A stretch of 18,169 nt of DNA from Verrucomicrobiota bacterium (GCA_026225155.1 JAMFSG010000252.1:1-18169), one strand, 5' to 3'; positions 8,375-16,780 are shown, numbered from the stretch's first letter. Made by a program: numbers and translations. Notes: generated by a model not told the origin, from the letters alone.

Positions 8375-9856
8375 TCAACGCAACAGCCAACGCGCGGCCG
8401 CGCTGTCGGACCGTCCCAGATATTGGCTGGAATAATCAATGCCGTCCAATTTGAGTTCGGATACATCGTTGATGCCACGAGCTTGCATCGCGGCATAGGA
8501 AAAATTTTCCTTTTGTTGAAAAGCCTCCTGCCACGAGCGGGCAAACGGATAAGCCATGCCGAGCATCTGGCTGGCGACGAGCAGGAGGAACAGCGGACGC
8601 TTTAATGAAAAGGAATCATTTTGCAAACACCGGCTGGCGGCAAGCGCGACAAACAGCAACGCGACGGTGGATGCCTGCAACCGCAGATCATTGTTGAGGC
8701 CGATTTTGTAAAGCGGCAGCAAGAGCAGCAAAACGGCGCTGGCCAAAAATAACGGCCTCAATTCGCCCAAGAAATTATATTTTCGATCGGCCAGATAAAC
8801 GAGCAGCACCGGACTTAATTGCATCAGTAAAAATAACGGATAAAACAGCAGCCAGTCGCCGTCGTTGGAAAATTTCCAGATCGGGCCGTTCACATCCATC
8901 GGCAGATGCCCTTGAAAATAAATTCCCATGATGGCCAGCAAAACGCCCCCGCCGACCAGATTGACCGCGCTGAAATAATTTCGCCACGGCACGCGCTGCA
9001 AAGCCGCCAGTGGCACCAGCAACAAACCGAGACTGGCCAGCGGACTCCAGATCAGGCAAAGTGCCCAGGCGAAAACCGTGCCGCGCGGATTTTTTTTCAC
9101 CCACAGCATTTCGTATAACAATGCCGTCCCCAACCAGCTCACCAGGACATGTTGCGGCCGAAATTGGAATGAAACAAAATTATCGGTGTAATCCGCCGTC
9201 AATCCCAGTTTGAACAATCGTTCGCTGATATCGTTGCGGCCAAAAATGGCGGGATTTTTTAGCAGGTGTAAAAACAAATGCCAGACGGTTTCGGTGGTCG
9301 CGAACAGCAGGAAAATCAAAAGCGCTTTTTTAGCCGAACGTCCAAACATGGCGATCCAATAAAAGAACAAAGCCACGCCCGCAAAAGCCCAAAGGAAAGT
9401 CAGCTGCGGCAGCCATGCTTCACCAAATAGCCGCCCACTAAGCGCTGGTGCCAAATAATAGCCAAGGCCGTAACAGAGATAATTTGTCCCCGTGCCGGTT
9501 TGATAATTGACCGGCCATGATTGTTGCACCAAGTCGTGAAAAATAAGATTATGCTTTTGATAGTCGCTGCCCTGCGGCACAAATCCGCCGCCGCCCGCCA
9601 CCAGCGTCCAAAAAAAAGCGATCGTCAAAATAAAGATCAAATTTTGTGCCGTCAGGCCGGCGTTTTTTCCTGCCTGGCCGCTGGGACGCAATACCCAGAC
9701 GAGGCAGACGGCCACAATGGTCGCGGCTGGAATGCCAATCGCCGGACGGATCCACGTCAAAAGAAAAATCAGGTTGGGCAACGCGAGATAACCCAACGCG
9801 AGCTTGGTGAACAGTTCATGCTTGACCGGATTTTCTGTTTGTGCGGGCGAGTTCAT
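8375..9856 (-). CDS. Polytopic membrane protein, GT-C-like glycosyltransferase candidate
   Basis: A 493-residue protein with about ten to twelve hydrophobic helices from ATG at 9856. The frame extends to 9979, but that would overlap the upstream glycosyltransferase, and ATG 9856 is 23 bases past its stop. After the second or third helix a likely periplasmic loop carries GGGGFVPQGSDYQKHNLIFH (about residues 88-107). Its Asp98 and nearby basic residues could be the first-loop acidic motif of GT-C enzymes, which use polyprenyl-phosphate sugars. Another polar loop reads TADYTDNFVSFQFRPQHVLV. Its place directly upstream of a GtrB/GtrA pair fits the role of the serotype-specific GtrC-type transferase (inference). 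I do not recognise a named family, and an uncharacterised transporter-like function is not excluded. Confidence 0.8.
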   Translation of the reverse strand: MNSPAQTENPVKHELFTKLALGYLALPNLIFLLTWIRPAIGIPAATIVAVCLVWVLRPSGQAGKNAGLTAQNLIFILTIAFFWTLVAGGGGFVPQGSDYQKHNLIFHDLVQQSWPVNYQTGTGTNYLCYGLGYYLAPALSGRLFGEAWLPQLTFLWAFAGVALFFYWIAMFGRSAKKALLIFLLFATTETVWHLFLHLLKNPAIFGRNDISERLFKLGLTADYTDNFVSFQFRPQHVLVSWLGTALLYEMLWVKKNPRGTVFAWALCLIWSPLASLGLLLVPLAALQRVPWRNYFSAVNLVGGGVLLAIMGIYFQGHLPMDVNGPIWKFSNDGDWLLFYPLFLLMQLSPVLLVYLADRKYNFLGELRPLFLASAVLLLLLPLYKIGLNNDLRLQASTVALLFVALAASRCLQNDSFSLKRPLFLLLVASQMLGMAYPFARSWQEAFQQKENFSYAAMQARGINDVSELKLDGIDYSSQYLGRSDSAAARWLLR

Positions 9857-9878
9857 CTTGAAAATGGCCGGGGCAATT

Positions 9879-10883
9879 TCATTGCGCCAAAACTTTTTCG
9901 TAAACCGACTTGAGTTGCCGCGCCACGTCCGGCCAGGTCGCAGGCCGTGGCGGGCATGGCAATTGTGGCGCGGCGTCATAAAATTTTCGCAGCGCGGCCG
10001 CCGTTATGCCAAGGGAATTAGTTACCGGGCAAAATTGGGCGCTGCCGGTGAAGGTGCTGCGCGCCCACGGCAAATCACTTAAAAGCAAAGGGCATTCGCA
10101 GGCGGCGGCTTCGAGCGCGGACAAGCTCAAGCTTTCCATCGTGCTCAGCAGCACAAAGCCGCGCGCGGCGCGGTAGATTTCTGCAAGTCTGGCGCGGTCA
10201 TTGATCGCGCCTTCGTAACGGATGAATTTCGGATTTTGGTTCGCGATTTGAAAAAACTTTTGCGCGTAAGCGTCGGTATCGGCGTATGCCTTGCCAATAA
10301 TCCAAACCGGCGTCTGCGCGGCGACGGCGGCTAGGGCGAGTTCCCGCACGCATTTGCGTTCCGTGATGGTGGCGGTGCAGACGAGCCATTCGCCGCGCGC
10401 AGTTTTCGGTGATTGAAAAAAGACTTCTTCCACACCGTTGGGCACGACAAAAATTTTTTCACTTTTTGCGTTAAATTTATATTGCATCAAATGTTTTTCC
10501 CACGCCGTCAAGGCGATGAACGCATCGGCAAGCTGATACGGCTCCCATAAGAATGCGGCGGCAAAACCGCGGGGCGCGATATTTTCCGCCCCCCAGCGAA
10601 AAATCCGCCGCGCCAGCCGTTGGGTTTTGGTTTGGGATCCCGGTGCGGTCAGCAGGTCGGCCATGAGAACTTTGATTCTCTTCTGATGGGCGAACCGTAT
10701 TTGCTCGGCAGGCATCCGCCCAAAATAGTGGATCAGATCGCCCGTCTGATTTTCATCCCACCAACGGACCGGCTCGATTTCCACGCCGATGTTTTGCAAT
10801 GCCCCCAACGTCTGTTGGATTTGGATTGCATGACCGCCATGCGCGAGGGCAAATGGCAGGGAACTATTGGCCAGAATTTTCAC
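9879..10883 (-). CDS. Glycosyltransferase family 4-type (GT-B)
   Basis: GT-B glycosyltransferase of 334 residues starting with GTG at 10883 (MKILANSSLPFALAHGGHAI, a typical GT-B N-terminus with a Gly-Gly-His element near residue 17). Interdomain elements are ADAFIALTAWEKHLM and KIFVVPNGVEEVFF. The donor domain has GFVLLSTMESLSLSALEAAA, which contains the E-x7-E motif, then CECPLLLSDLPWARSTF. No signal peptide or membrane helix is seen. It is the first gene of the minus-strand operon that continues with the GT-C-like protein 22 bases downstream. It would therefore extend a lipid-linked glycan before membrane-side modification (inference). Donor sugar unknown. Confidence 0.92.
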   Translation of the reverse strand: MKILANSSLPFALAHGGHAIQIQQTLGALQNIGVEIEPVRWWDENQTGDLIHYFGRMPAEQIRFAHQKRIKVLMADLLTAPGSQTKTQRLARRIFRWGAENIAPRGFAAAFLWEPYQLADAFIALTAWEKHLMQYKFNAKSEKIFVVPNGVEEVFFQSPKTARGEWLVCTATITERKCVRELALAAVAAQTPVWIIGKAYADTDAYAQKFFQIANQNPKFIRYEGAINDRARLAEIYRAARGFVLLSTMESLSLSALEAAACECPLLLSDLPWARSTFTGSAQFCPVTNSLGITAAALRKFYDAAPQLPCPPRPATWPDVARQLKSVYEKVLAQ

Positions 10884-10991
10884 GTCGGCAATCTATGTGG
10901 AAGCAATCCCTTCGGCGAGCCAGGAAATGCAAGGTTTGCACAAACAGGCATTCCACTGCTGAAATATCAGGTGAAAAATGAATAAATTAAG

Positions 10992-11019
10992 TTTATAGCG
11001 GCCACAATTCTGGCTGTAA
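10992..11019 (-). promoter_or_regulatory. Possible promoter of the minus-strand five-gene operon
   Basis: In the 215-base spacer between divergent genes, the minus strand has TATAAA (10992-10997), a good -10 match. A weak -35-like TTACAG (11014-11019) lies 16 bases upstream. It is about 110 bases before the GTG at 10883. Position fits the operon head, but the -35 box is poor. Confidence 0.25.
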
Positions 11020-11021
11020 TC

Positions 11022-11050
11022 TTGACAAAGCTTGCATGAACCGTTCTCTT
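11022..11050 (+). promoter_or_regulatory. Possible promoter of the methyltransferase gene
   Basis: A perfect TTGACA at 11022-11027 lies in the divergent spacer, with TCTCTT 17 bases later at 11045-11050 as a weak -10. Transcription would begin about 40 bases before ATG 11099. Only the -35 match is convincing. Confidence 0.3.
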
Positions 11051-11098
11051 TGAACTTCAGACTGAACACAACAAATCAATCATCTGTTCCAGATTCAA

Positions 11099-12016
11099 AT
11101 GAGAGAAAATATTTCAAAGGCGTGGAATGAAAAAAACGCCATCCAACGGCAATTGGCGAAACGTTTTTTATTCGGTTTATTCCAGCGGCTGGGCTTCCAC
11201 ATCACCGGCGATCACTTCTATGAGATCATCCCTAACACCCGCTTCGTCGCCGCGAATTATTCCGACAAACCGCGCAAGCTGGACGGGATCGACTTCCGCT
11301 TTCATGAATCTGAATCCCGCACCCTCCGGCTGATTGAAACTTACGGCGCAGAATACACCCCCGAATTTCTCAAAAAATACGGCTATCGCGAGGACAACCA
11401 TTATTTCAGAGAACTGGATGCCTTGATGCTTTACCTGGTTATCCGAGATCTGAAGCCAAAAAAAACCGTTGAGATCGGCCAAGGTTTTTCCACCAGCATC
11501 ATCCTTTCCGCTTTGGAGATGAACACTCGGGAAACCGGGGAAAATGCCGAATTTCTTTCACTTGATCCTTACAGCCGGTCTGCGCCCGGCCAATTTCCCA
11601 AACTGGTGAACTACCGGTGTATCCGCCAGGAATTGCAGCGGGCGGACATCGCGGCATTGATGAAAGGCTGTGCTTTTCTGTTCGTAGATTCCAGCCACGT
11701 TTACAAGTTCGGAAGCGATGTGGAATATGAGTTCACGCGGATTTATCCGAGTTTGGATCCGCAAACGGTGGTGCATTTGCATGATGTTTTTTCACCGTAT
11801 GATTACCCGCTGAACTGGGCCACCGACCAAAAACGTTTTTGGAACGAGCAATATTTTTTGGAAATGTTTTTGATGTTCAACAGTGCTTTTGAAGTCCATT
11901 TGCCCTTGCATTTGCTCGCCCGACAATCTTCGAAGATGGCCGAAGCGGTAAAACGATTAACTCTCGACGCAGGCTTCAAATACAATGCACAGTCTTTTTA
12001 TTTAAAACGACGGTGA
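11099..12016 (+). CDS. Class I SAM-dependent methyltransferase
   Basis: A 305-residue protein with a Rossmann-type methyltransferase core in its middle. TVEIGQGFSTSIILSALE (residues 123-140) is motif I, followed by an acidic strand end in FLSLDPYSR. FLFVDSSHVYKFGSDVEYEF (193-212) and VVHLHDVFSPYDYP (224-237) resemble the Methyltransf_24 group, in which these stretches lie near the active site. The roughly 110-residue N-terminal region has no motif that I recognise. It starts at ATG 11099, is divergent from the glycosyltransferase operon, and stands alone on its strand. A role in methylating a sugar of the surface glycan is likely from context. The acceptor is unknown. Confidence 0.8.
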   Translation: MRENISKAWNEKNAIQRQLAKRFLFGLFQRLGFHITGDHFYEIIPNTRFVAANYSDKPRKLDGIDFRFHESESRTLRLIETYGAEYTPEFLKKYGYREDNHYFRELDALMLYLVIRDLKPKKTVEIGQGFSTSIILSALEMNTRETGENAEFLSLDPYSRSAPGQFPKLVNYRCIRQELQRADIAALMKGCAFLFVDSSHVYKFGSDVEYEFTRIYPSLDPQTVVHLHDVFSPYDYPLNWATDQKRFWNEQYFLEMFLMFNSAFEVHLPLHLLARQSSKMAEAVKRLTLDAGFKYNAQSFYLKRR

Positions 12017-12134
12017 TAAAGTGCTCGCCACCGGCCTGTCAATCTCCCAAAAAAATCTGCGCAAATACCGTCCACCCGGCGCACCGGAATTTTTTGAGGA
12101 AATCATTGGAGAAGAAAATCAAGGCAGCGGTGGA

Positions 12135-12296
12135 CTAATGCAAATCGCATCCGATTCCACTTTGAATTTCAATCATGCCACCTTCAAAGGTTCCAGTTTC
12201 AATCAGATTTTCTATCCGCCATTGGGTGGCATAGCGGGTGACGAGCGCATGTATTGCCCGGCTGGTTTTTAGTAGAATATGACGCATGGATGCCAT
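12135..12296 (-). pseudogene. N-terminal fragment of a methyltransferase-like gene
   Basis: This 336-base gap between convergent genes holds a short minus-strand frame of 53 codons from ATG 12296 to TAG 12135. Its middle reads TRYATQWRIENLIETGTF followed by EGGMIE, which matches the start of many class I methyltransferases: a short helix, then the SAM-binding (V/I)ETGT(F/Y)xG motif. After GGMIEI the similarity stops and the frame closes within twelve codons, and no continuation is seen in the other frames down to 12017. It is probably the leftover 5' end of a gene whose remainder was lost. It lies 56 bases downstream of the FkbM-type gene on the same strand. The rest of the gap holds only small A/T hairpins around 12295-12320. 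Confidence 0.45.
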
Positions 12297-12352
12297 CAAT
12301 TAAAATTGATTGCAACAATCAACAACGACCATAATAAAATACAAGGGATATC

Positions 12353-13108
12353 TTAAGAAATTTTCCGCCAACCCAGCTGCCGCGCGGTTTCGTTTTTTGG
12401 ATTTTCATTAGGGATACAGACTTTGTTGGGACCGCCAAGAGACTCCCACGCAGAATATTCCGGCAAATTCAAGGGCGCGTCCAGATGGTTGGTTTCCAAT
12501 TGAATGATGGGCCGAAATTTTTTGAAGGTCTCCATCGCGCCCGCCAAGACCTGTGATTCGGCACCTTCGACATCAATTTTCACATAGTCCAGCCGCGCCA
12601 GTTTTTCGAGCGGGAAGACATCATCCAGCCGAAATACGAGCATCGAACGGCGCATGGCTTGCGGATCACGACTGACCAAGCCAGACGAAGCGGGGCGATT
12701 GAAGTTGATCCAGAATTCAGCAGTGCCGGGTTGCGCGCCGAGACAAAAGCCGCGGAGCCGGACGTTGTCAAATTGATTGGCGCTCACGTTGCGGTTCAAT
12801 TCCGCCAGCATCTCCGGCAACGGCTCGTAGGTGACGACTGTGCCGCCATCGTGATTGCGGAAAAATTGCGCGGCCTTGACGGTGTAAATGCCGGTATTGC
12901 CGCCGATGTCGGCCAAAACCCCGCCGGGAATGAGGAATTTTTCCAGATGTTCAAACTCCGGCTCCAATGCGTCGCGAAAAACATAGACGCCACGCCCCCC
13001 ATAACCGGCGCGATTTTGGCCGCGAATGACCGCACCGTTCGCAAGCCGCGTCTGAAGCAACCAGTGGCGTGGAGTCAGGGCGACGCGGATTTTGCGGAAA
13101 AATTTCAT
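12353..13108 (-). CDS. FkbM-family methyltransferase
   Basis: A 251-residue SAM-dependent O-methyltransferase of the FkbM family, often found in polysaccharide clusters where it methylates sugar hydroxyls. SAM motif I is VLADIGGNTGIYTVKAA (residues 64-80), with TYEPLPEMLAELNRNV (93-108) giving the acidic ribose-binding position. The family hallmark LDYVKIDVEGAESQVLAG is at 173-190. A final region with QLETNHLDAP follows. The protein starts at ATG 13108 (MKFFRKIRVALTPRHW) and is complete. It is 24 bases downstream of the O-antigen ligase-like gene on the same strand and probably co-transcribed with it. Family assignment is firm; the sugar acceptor is unknown. Confidence 0.92.
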   Translation of the reverse strand: MKFFRKIRVALTPRHWLLQTRLANGAVIRGQNRAGYGGRGVYVFRDALEPEFEHLEKFLIPGGVLADIGGNTGIYTVKAAQFFRNHDGGTVVTYEPLPEMLAELNRNVSANQFDNVRLRGFCLGAQPGTAEFWINFNRPASSGLVSRDPQAMRRSMLVFRLDDVFPLEKLARLDYVKIDVEGAESQVLAGAMETFKKFRPIIQLETNHLDAPLNLPEYSAWESLGGPNKVCIPNENPKNETARQLGWRKIS

Positions 13109-13132
13109 AAGAATTAAAATCCATCGCCGTAA

Positions 13133-14686
13133 TTACGCCGGCTGGAGCTGATTTTTCCGTGATAGTTTGAACTGGCCAGCGGTCGGATTTGGTTTGGGCT
13201 GCGGACCAAGCACGCCGCCATTCAGTGCGATGCTGAAGCCAATGATCCCGGCAAAAAAGAATGTGTCGGAGCTATATGATCCAAAAATAAAAAAGAAACC
13301 GAAATAATGTTGCAAATAATTGGCCAACAGAAAGATGTTGGTCGTTTTGATTTGGGGGTCACCGTATTTGAAATTGCGATACAGGACTCTTAATCCTGCG
13401 AGGGTGAACCATATAAATGCAATGCCCCCCCAAGCTCCAAACGGCATCAGCACCGACAGCGGACCGTTGTGATAATCACCGGAAATGGCCAATGATTGCT
13501 GGCTGCTGTCCATCCGCACTTCCGCGCCGCTAGATAACGCACTGTCGCCGATCATTCCAATATCGGTGGCGGACAGGGCATATCCTTTGCCAAGCAAAAG
13601 GTATTGCGGCACTTGCGGCCAGAGATCATGCCACATACGATATCGCCACTCCGAAGATCCTTCGGCGTCGGCTGCGGCCAGGGGATCAATATCCAACGGC
13701 AGGAAGGACAAGGCGCGCTGAAAGGTGAAAGGCAATTTGTGAACCAGAGGCACCAACAGGCTTATCCCCAACACGCCGGCGAACAAAAAAACAGGCAACA
13801 ATCGTGTGCGGTGCAACCCTTCAAGAAAAAACATCAATATGCACAATGCGGCATACGTGAAAACTATCGTGCGGAAACCGCCAAGCAGGGTGAGGATGAG
13901 CAGCAATAAAAAAGCTGGCGTCCGCCACCAATTTTTGCCGCCGGAAAAAATTCCACGCAGGCCAAATCGGGCCATCATGAAGTTAGCCAGCGTGCCGGCA
14001 GCGGTGGCAAAATTTCCCAGCCGGGTCTGGCCGATTTCCACCGGCACATCATTCTGTATCGAGGGTGGAAAAATAAAATTAATGTAATTCAGCGGAGAAG
14101 GAAGCATTACCGCCAAATCCCCCACAAAAGTCAGCACTCCGGAAAGGATAAATAACCCAACATACAAGCTGCGCCGTTCCTTGGGAATTTTCTGGCTGGT
14201 CAATGCAAAGAACACGGCTATACCGAGGAACAAGAGGATGTATTTTTTGCCGCCGCTCACATCACCACCCAACTGGTGAAGGCCGATGCCGCCCGTCAAT
14301 TTCGCCGTCGCAAGCGCCATGGCAACCGTAAATAATAACGGCCACACAATGCTTGGCGCGCTGATAAAACGCCGTTTGCTGTTAATCGCCCGCTCCACAA
14401 TGGCGATGCTCAAGCTGATGATGACGATCACCTGCCACAGCGGCGGAGTGCCTTTTATAAAGAACAAATACATCGGGCAACTTAATCCGAACACCATGAT
14501 CGGATAATGCCACTTGATAAAAATTGGCGAGAGCACGATCGCCACGACGAATCCGACCTCAAACAGATTCGTATAGTTTGGGCTGTTTCCTACATCGGTA
14601 AGGACATAGCCGATCACAATGGCCAACGGAATACAGATCGCGTAAGTGATCAGCATTCGCATCAAGGCGGCGGGATTCGTCGTCAT
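13133..14686 (-). CDS. O-antigen ligase / polymerase-like membrane protein
   Basis: A 517-residue polytopic membrane protein from ATG 14686 (MTTNPAALMRMLITYA). An upstream start at 14758 is possible but adds a non-hydrophobic tail. About twelve hydrophobic helices are separated by a large polar loop in the second half, with WRYRMWHDLWPQVPQYLLLG and GKGYALSATDIG, then SGDYHNGPLSVLMPFGAWGG. The long periplasmic loop followed by an HNG(P/S)-type element before a helix is characteristic of the WaaL/Wzy superfamily, which joins or polymerises undecaprenyl-linked glycans in the periplasm. Polymerase and ligase cannot be separated by sequence. It ends 24 bases before the FkbM gene and is divergent from yajQ. 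It is the only export-side assembly enzyme visible here. Confidence 0.82.
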   Translation of the reverse strand: MTTNPAALMRMLITYAICIPLAIVIGYVLTDVGNSPNYTNLFEVGFVVAIVLSPIFIKWHYPIMVFGLSCPMYLFFIKGTPPLWQVIVIISLSIAIVERAINSKRRFISAPSIVWPLLFTVAMALATAKLTGGIGLHQLGGDVSGGKKYILLFLGIAVFFALTSQKIPKERRSLYVGLFILSGVLTFVGDLAVMLPSPLNYINFIFPPSIQNDVPVEIGQTRLGNFATAAGTLANFMMARFGLRGIFSGGKNWWRTPAFLLLLILTLLGGFRTIVFTYAALCILMFFLEGLHRTRLLPVFLFAGVLGISLLVPLVHKLPFTFQRALSFLPLDIDPLAAADAEGSSEWRYRMWHDLWPQVPQYLLLGKGYALSATDIGMIGDSALSSGAEVRMDSSQQSLAISGDYHNGPLSVLMPFGAWGGIAFIWFTLAGLRVLYRNFKYGDPQIKTTNIFLLANYLQHYFGFFFIFGSYSSDTFFFAGIIGFSIALNGGVLGPQPKPNPTAGQFKLSRKNQLQPA

Positions 14687-14886
14687 GGAAAAAATTAAAT
14701 TCGACTCATTCCAGAGTAAACCACGCCCGCCGTTCCTCGCAACCCGAATTCCGGCCAAATGATGAAAGAATGAAGCGCGGCAGTTCGGACACCGCGGAAA
14801 TCCGGAATTCTGCGTTTCTGTTTTGGACCAGGCACCGGCGGCGTAAATTCACTTTTCTTTCCGTGAAAATTTCCTACGCTGCCGTC

Positions 14887-15372
14887 ATGCCTTCATTCGA
14901 CATTGTTTCGCAGGTCAACTCGATGGAAATCGAAAATGCCGTCAACCAGGCCAAAAAAGAACTGGCCAACCGTTTTGACTTCAAGGGCAGCAAATGGGAA
15001 ATCCTGCTGGAAAAAACCGAGATCAAACTTTCCGCCGCCGACCAGTTCAAAGTCACCACGTTGAATGAAATCGTCATCGGCAAACTCGCCAAGCGCGGTG
15101 TTTCCATGAAAAGCGTGGAACAATGCGATCCGGATATTTCGCCGCTCGGCCACGCGCGCCAGAGCATCAAGATCAAGCACGGCATCGAAAGCGCCGTCGC
15201 CAAGGAAATCACCGGTTTTATCCGCGACAGCAAATTCAAGGTCACAACGCAGATTCAAGGCGACGAAGTGCGCGTGACCGGCAAAAGCCGCGACGACCTG
15301 CAAGCGGTCATCGCCGCCGTCCGCACCCATGAATTTCCCGTCGCCGTGCAATTCGTGAATTTTCGCGATTGA
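14887..15372 (+). CDS. yajQ: YajQ family cyclic-di-GMP-/nucleotide-binding protein
   Basis: A 161-residue cytoplasmic protein of the YajQ (UPF0234) family, close to the 160-165 residues usual for it. Some members, in Xanthomonas and Pseudomonas, bind cyclic di-GMP and interact with transcription factors. The N-terminus MPSFDIVSQVNSMEIENAVN and RFDFKGSKWEI are hallmarks. The C-terminal KVTTQIQGDEVRVTGKSRDD and LQAVIAAVR, ending in FVNFRD, are nearly identical to the textbook family pattern. The frame opens at 14770, but ATG 14887 begins exactly at the conserved start. No Shine-Dalgarno is visible. It converges with glmM, 13 bases apart. Whether this copy binds c-di-GMP is not shown by sequence. 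Confidence 0.96.
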   Translation: MPSFDIVSQVNSMEIENAVNQAKKELANRFDFKGSKWEILLEKTEIKLSAADQFKVTTLNEIVIGKLAKRGVSMKSVEQCDPDISPLGHARQSIKIKHGIESAVAKEITGFIRDSKFKVTTQIQGDEVRVTGKSRDDLQAVIAAVRTHEFPVAVQFVNFRD

Positions 15373-15385
15373 ACAATCTGTCAAA

Positions 15386-16768
15386 TCAAACGCCGATCTG
15401 TTTCTGGATCGCACCGCAAATTTGTTTCGACCACTTTTCCAAAACTTTTATGTCGCTGCCCTCGACGAGCAAACGCACTTTTGGTTCCGTGCCGGAATAA
15501 CGCAACAGCAAACGTCCGCCTTGCGCTGACAACTCTTTTTCCGCGTCGGCGACGAGTTGGTTCACGCCGTCGAGTTGCTCAAACGGTTTTTTCTCGCGCA
15601 CTTTCACGTTCGTCACGAGTTGCGGAAAACGCGTCCAACATTTTGCGAGTTTGGACAGCGGCTCATCTTTCGTTTTGAGAATTCGCAAAATTTGTAGCGC
15701 GGCAACCAAACCGTCGCCGGTCGTGCCGAAATCGCGGAAGATCAAATGGCCACTTTGTTCGCCGCCGAAGTTGAAACCATTTTTCAACATCTCATCAATC
15801 ACGTTTTTGTCGCCGACGGCGGTGCGCAACATTTGGCCGCCGGCTTTTTTGATCGCAGCTTCGAGGCCGGCGTTGCTCATCACGGTCGAGACCAATGTTT
15901 TTTCCGCGAGCGTTTTTTCCGCGATCATGTCGAGTGCGGCGATGGCCATGATGTCGTCGCCATCAATCAACGTGCCGGTTTCGTCGCAGAGCAAAACGCG
16001 ATCGGCGTCGCCGTCGTGCGCGATGCCGATGTGCGCGCCGTGTTCGACGACTTTTTTACACATCGCTTCGGGATGCATCGAACCGCAATTTTCGTTGATG
16101 TTTTTGCCGTCCGGCTGGTTGTTGAAAACGATGACTTCCGCGCCGAGTTCGCGCAGCACGCACGGCGAAGATTTGTAAGCCGCGCCGTGGCCACAATCTA
16201 AAACGATCTTCACACCTTCGAGCGTCAGGCCTTTAGGAAAACTCGATTTGGCAAATTCGATATAACGTCCGAGCGCGTCGTCAATGCGCACAGCCTTGCC
16301 GATTTCGCCGGCGGTTGGCCGGACGTTTTCAATCTCGCCGGTAAAGACCAAATTTTCGATTTCGCCTTCGATTTTGTCGTCAAGCTTGTAGCCGTCCGCG
16401 CGGAAAAATTTGATGCCGTTGTCGGTGTAAGGATTGTGTGATGCCGTGATAACCAAGCCTGCGTCCGCGCGCAAACTGCGCGTCGTGTAGGCTACGCCCG
16501 GCGTCGGCAGCGGCCCGATGAACAACACGTCCACGCCCATCGAAAGAATGCCGGACGAAATCGCATTTTCGAGCATGTAGCCGGAAAGCCGCGTGTCTTT
16601 GCCGATGACGATTTTGTGTTTGCCGCGCCCGCGCGATTGGCGTTCGAGATTTTTGAAAACGTGCGCGGCGGCGCGTCCAAGTTTCAGCGCGGTTTCTGCC
16701 GTGACCGGTTCGACATTCGCAGTTCCGCGAACGCCATCAGTTCCGAAAATCTTTTTTGGTGAACTCAT
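15386..16768 (-). CDS. glmM: Phosphoglucosamine mutase
   Basis: GlmM interconverts glucosamine-6-phosphate and glucosamine-1-phosphate, feeding UDP-GlcNAc for peptidoglycan and lipopolysaccharide. The 460-residue protein has every alpha-D-phosphohexomutase motif. KKIFGTDGVRG is at residues 5-15. The active-site serine loop is ITASHNPYTDNG (107-118, Ser110; TASHNP rather than a TTHNP-type loop supports GlmM). The metal-binding loop is HDGDADR (251-257), and the phosphate-binding RYSGTEP is at 423-429. ATG 16768 is chosen over the further open frame to 16819, because homologues begin just before the FGTDGVRG motif. It is third in a cdaA-cdaR-glmM set, the arrangement known from Firmicutes, where GlmM binds and restrains the diadenylate cyclase. 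Confidence 0.97.
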   Translation of the reverse strand: MSSPKKIFGTDGVRGTANVEPVTAETALKLGRAAAHVFKNLERQSRGRGKHKIVIGKDTRLSGYMLENAISSGILSMGVDVLFIGPLPTPGVAYTTRSLRADAGLVITASHNPYTDNGIKFFRADGYKLDDKIEGEIENLVFTGEIENVRPTAGEIGKAVRIDDALGRYIEFAKSSFPKGLTLEGVKIVLDCGHGAAYKSSPCVLRELGAEVIVFNNQPDGKNINENCGSMHPEAMCKKVVEHGAHIGIAHDGDADRVLLCDETGTLIDGDDIMAIAALDMIAEKTLAEKTLVSTVMSNAGLEAAIKKAGGQMLRTAVGDKNVIDEMLKNGFNFGGEQSGHLIFRDFGTTGDGLVAALQILRILKTKDEPLSKLAKCWTRFPQLVTNVKVREKKPFEQLDGVNQLVADAEKELSAQGGRLLLRYSGTEPKVRLLVEGSDIKVLEKWSKQICGAIQKQIGV

Positions 16769-16780
16769 TTTGAAAATAAA

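Noticed and set aside
12021..12272. Plus-strand 83-codon open frame with GTG start after the methyltransferase
   Set aside because: No family resemblance; the opposite strand of the same stretch shows the methyltransferase-like ETGTF motif instead.
12295..12320. A/T hairpins (ATCAAT-TAAA-ATTGAT and GATTG-CAA-CAATC) as a terminator
   Set aside because: Short A/T-rich stems with no T-tract on either side; too weak to call a terminator.
14770..14886. N-terminal extension of YajQ to ATG 14770
   Set aside because: YajQ proteins begin at MPSFDIVS; the 39 upstream residues are basic and unrelated.
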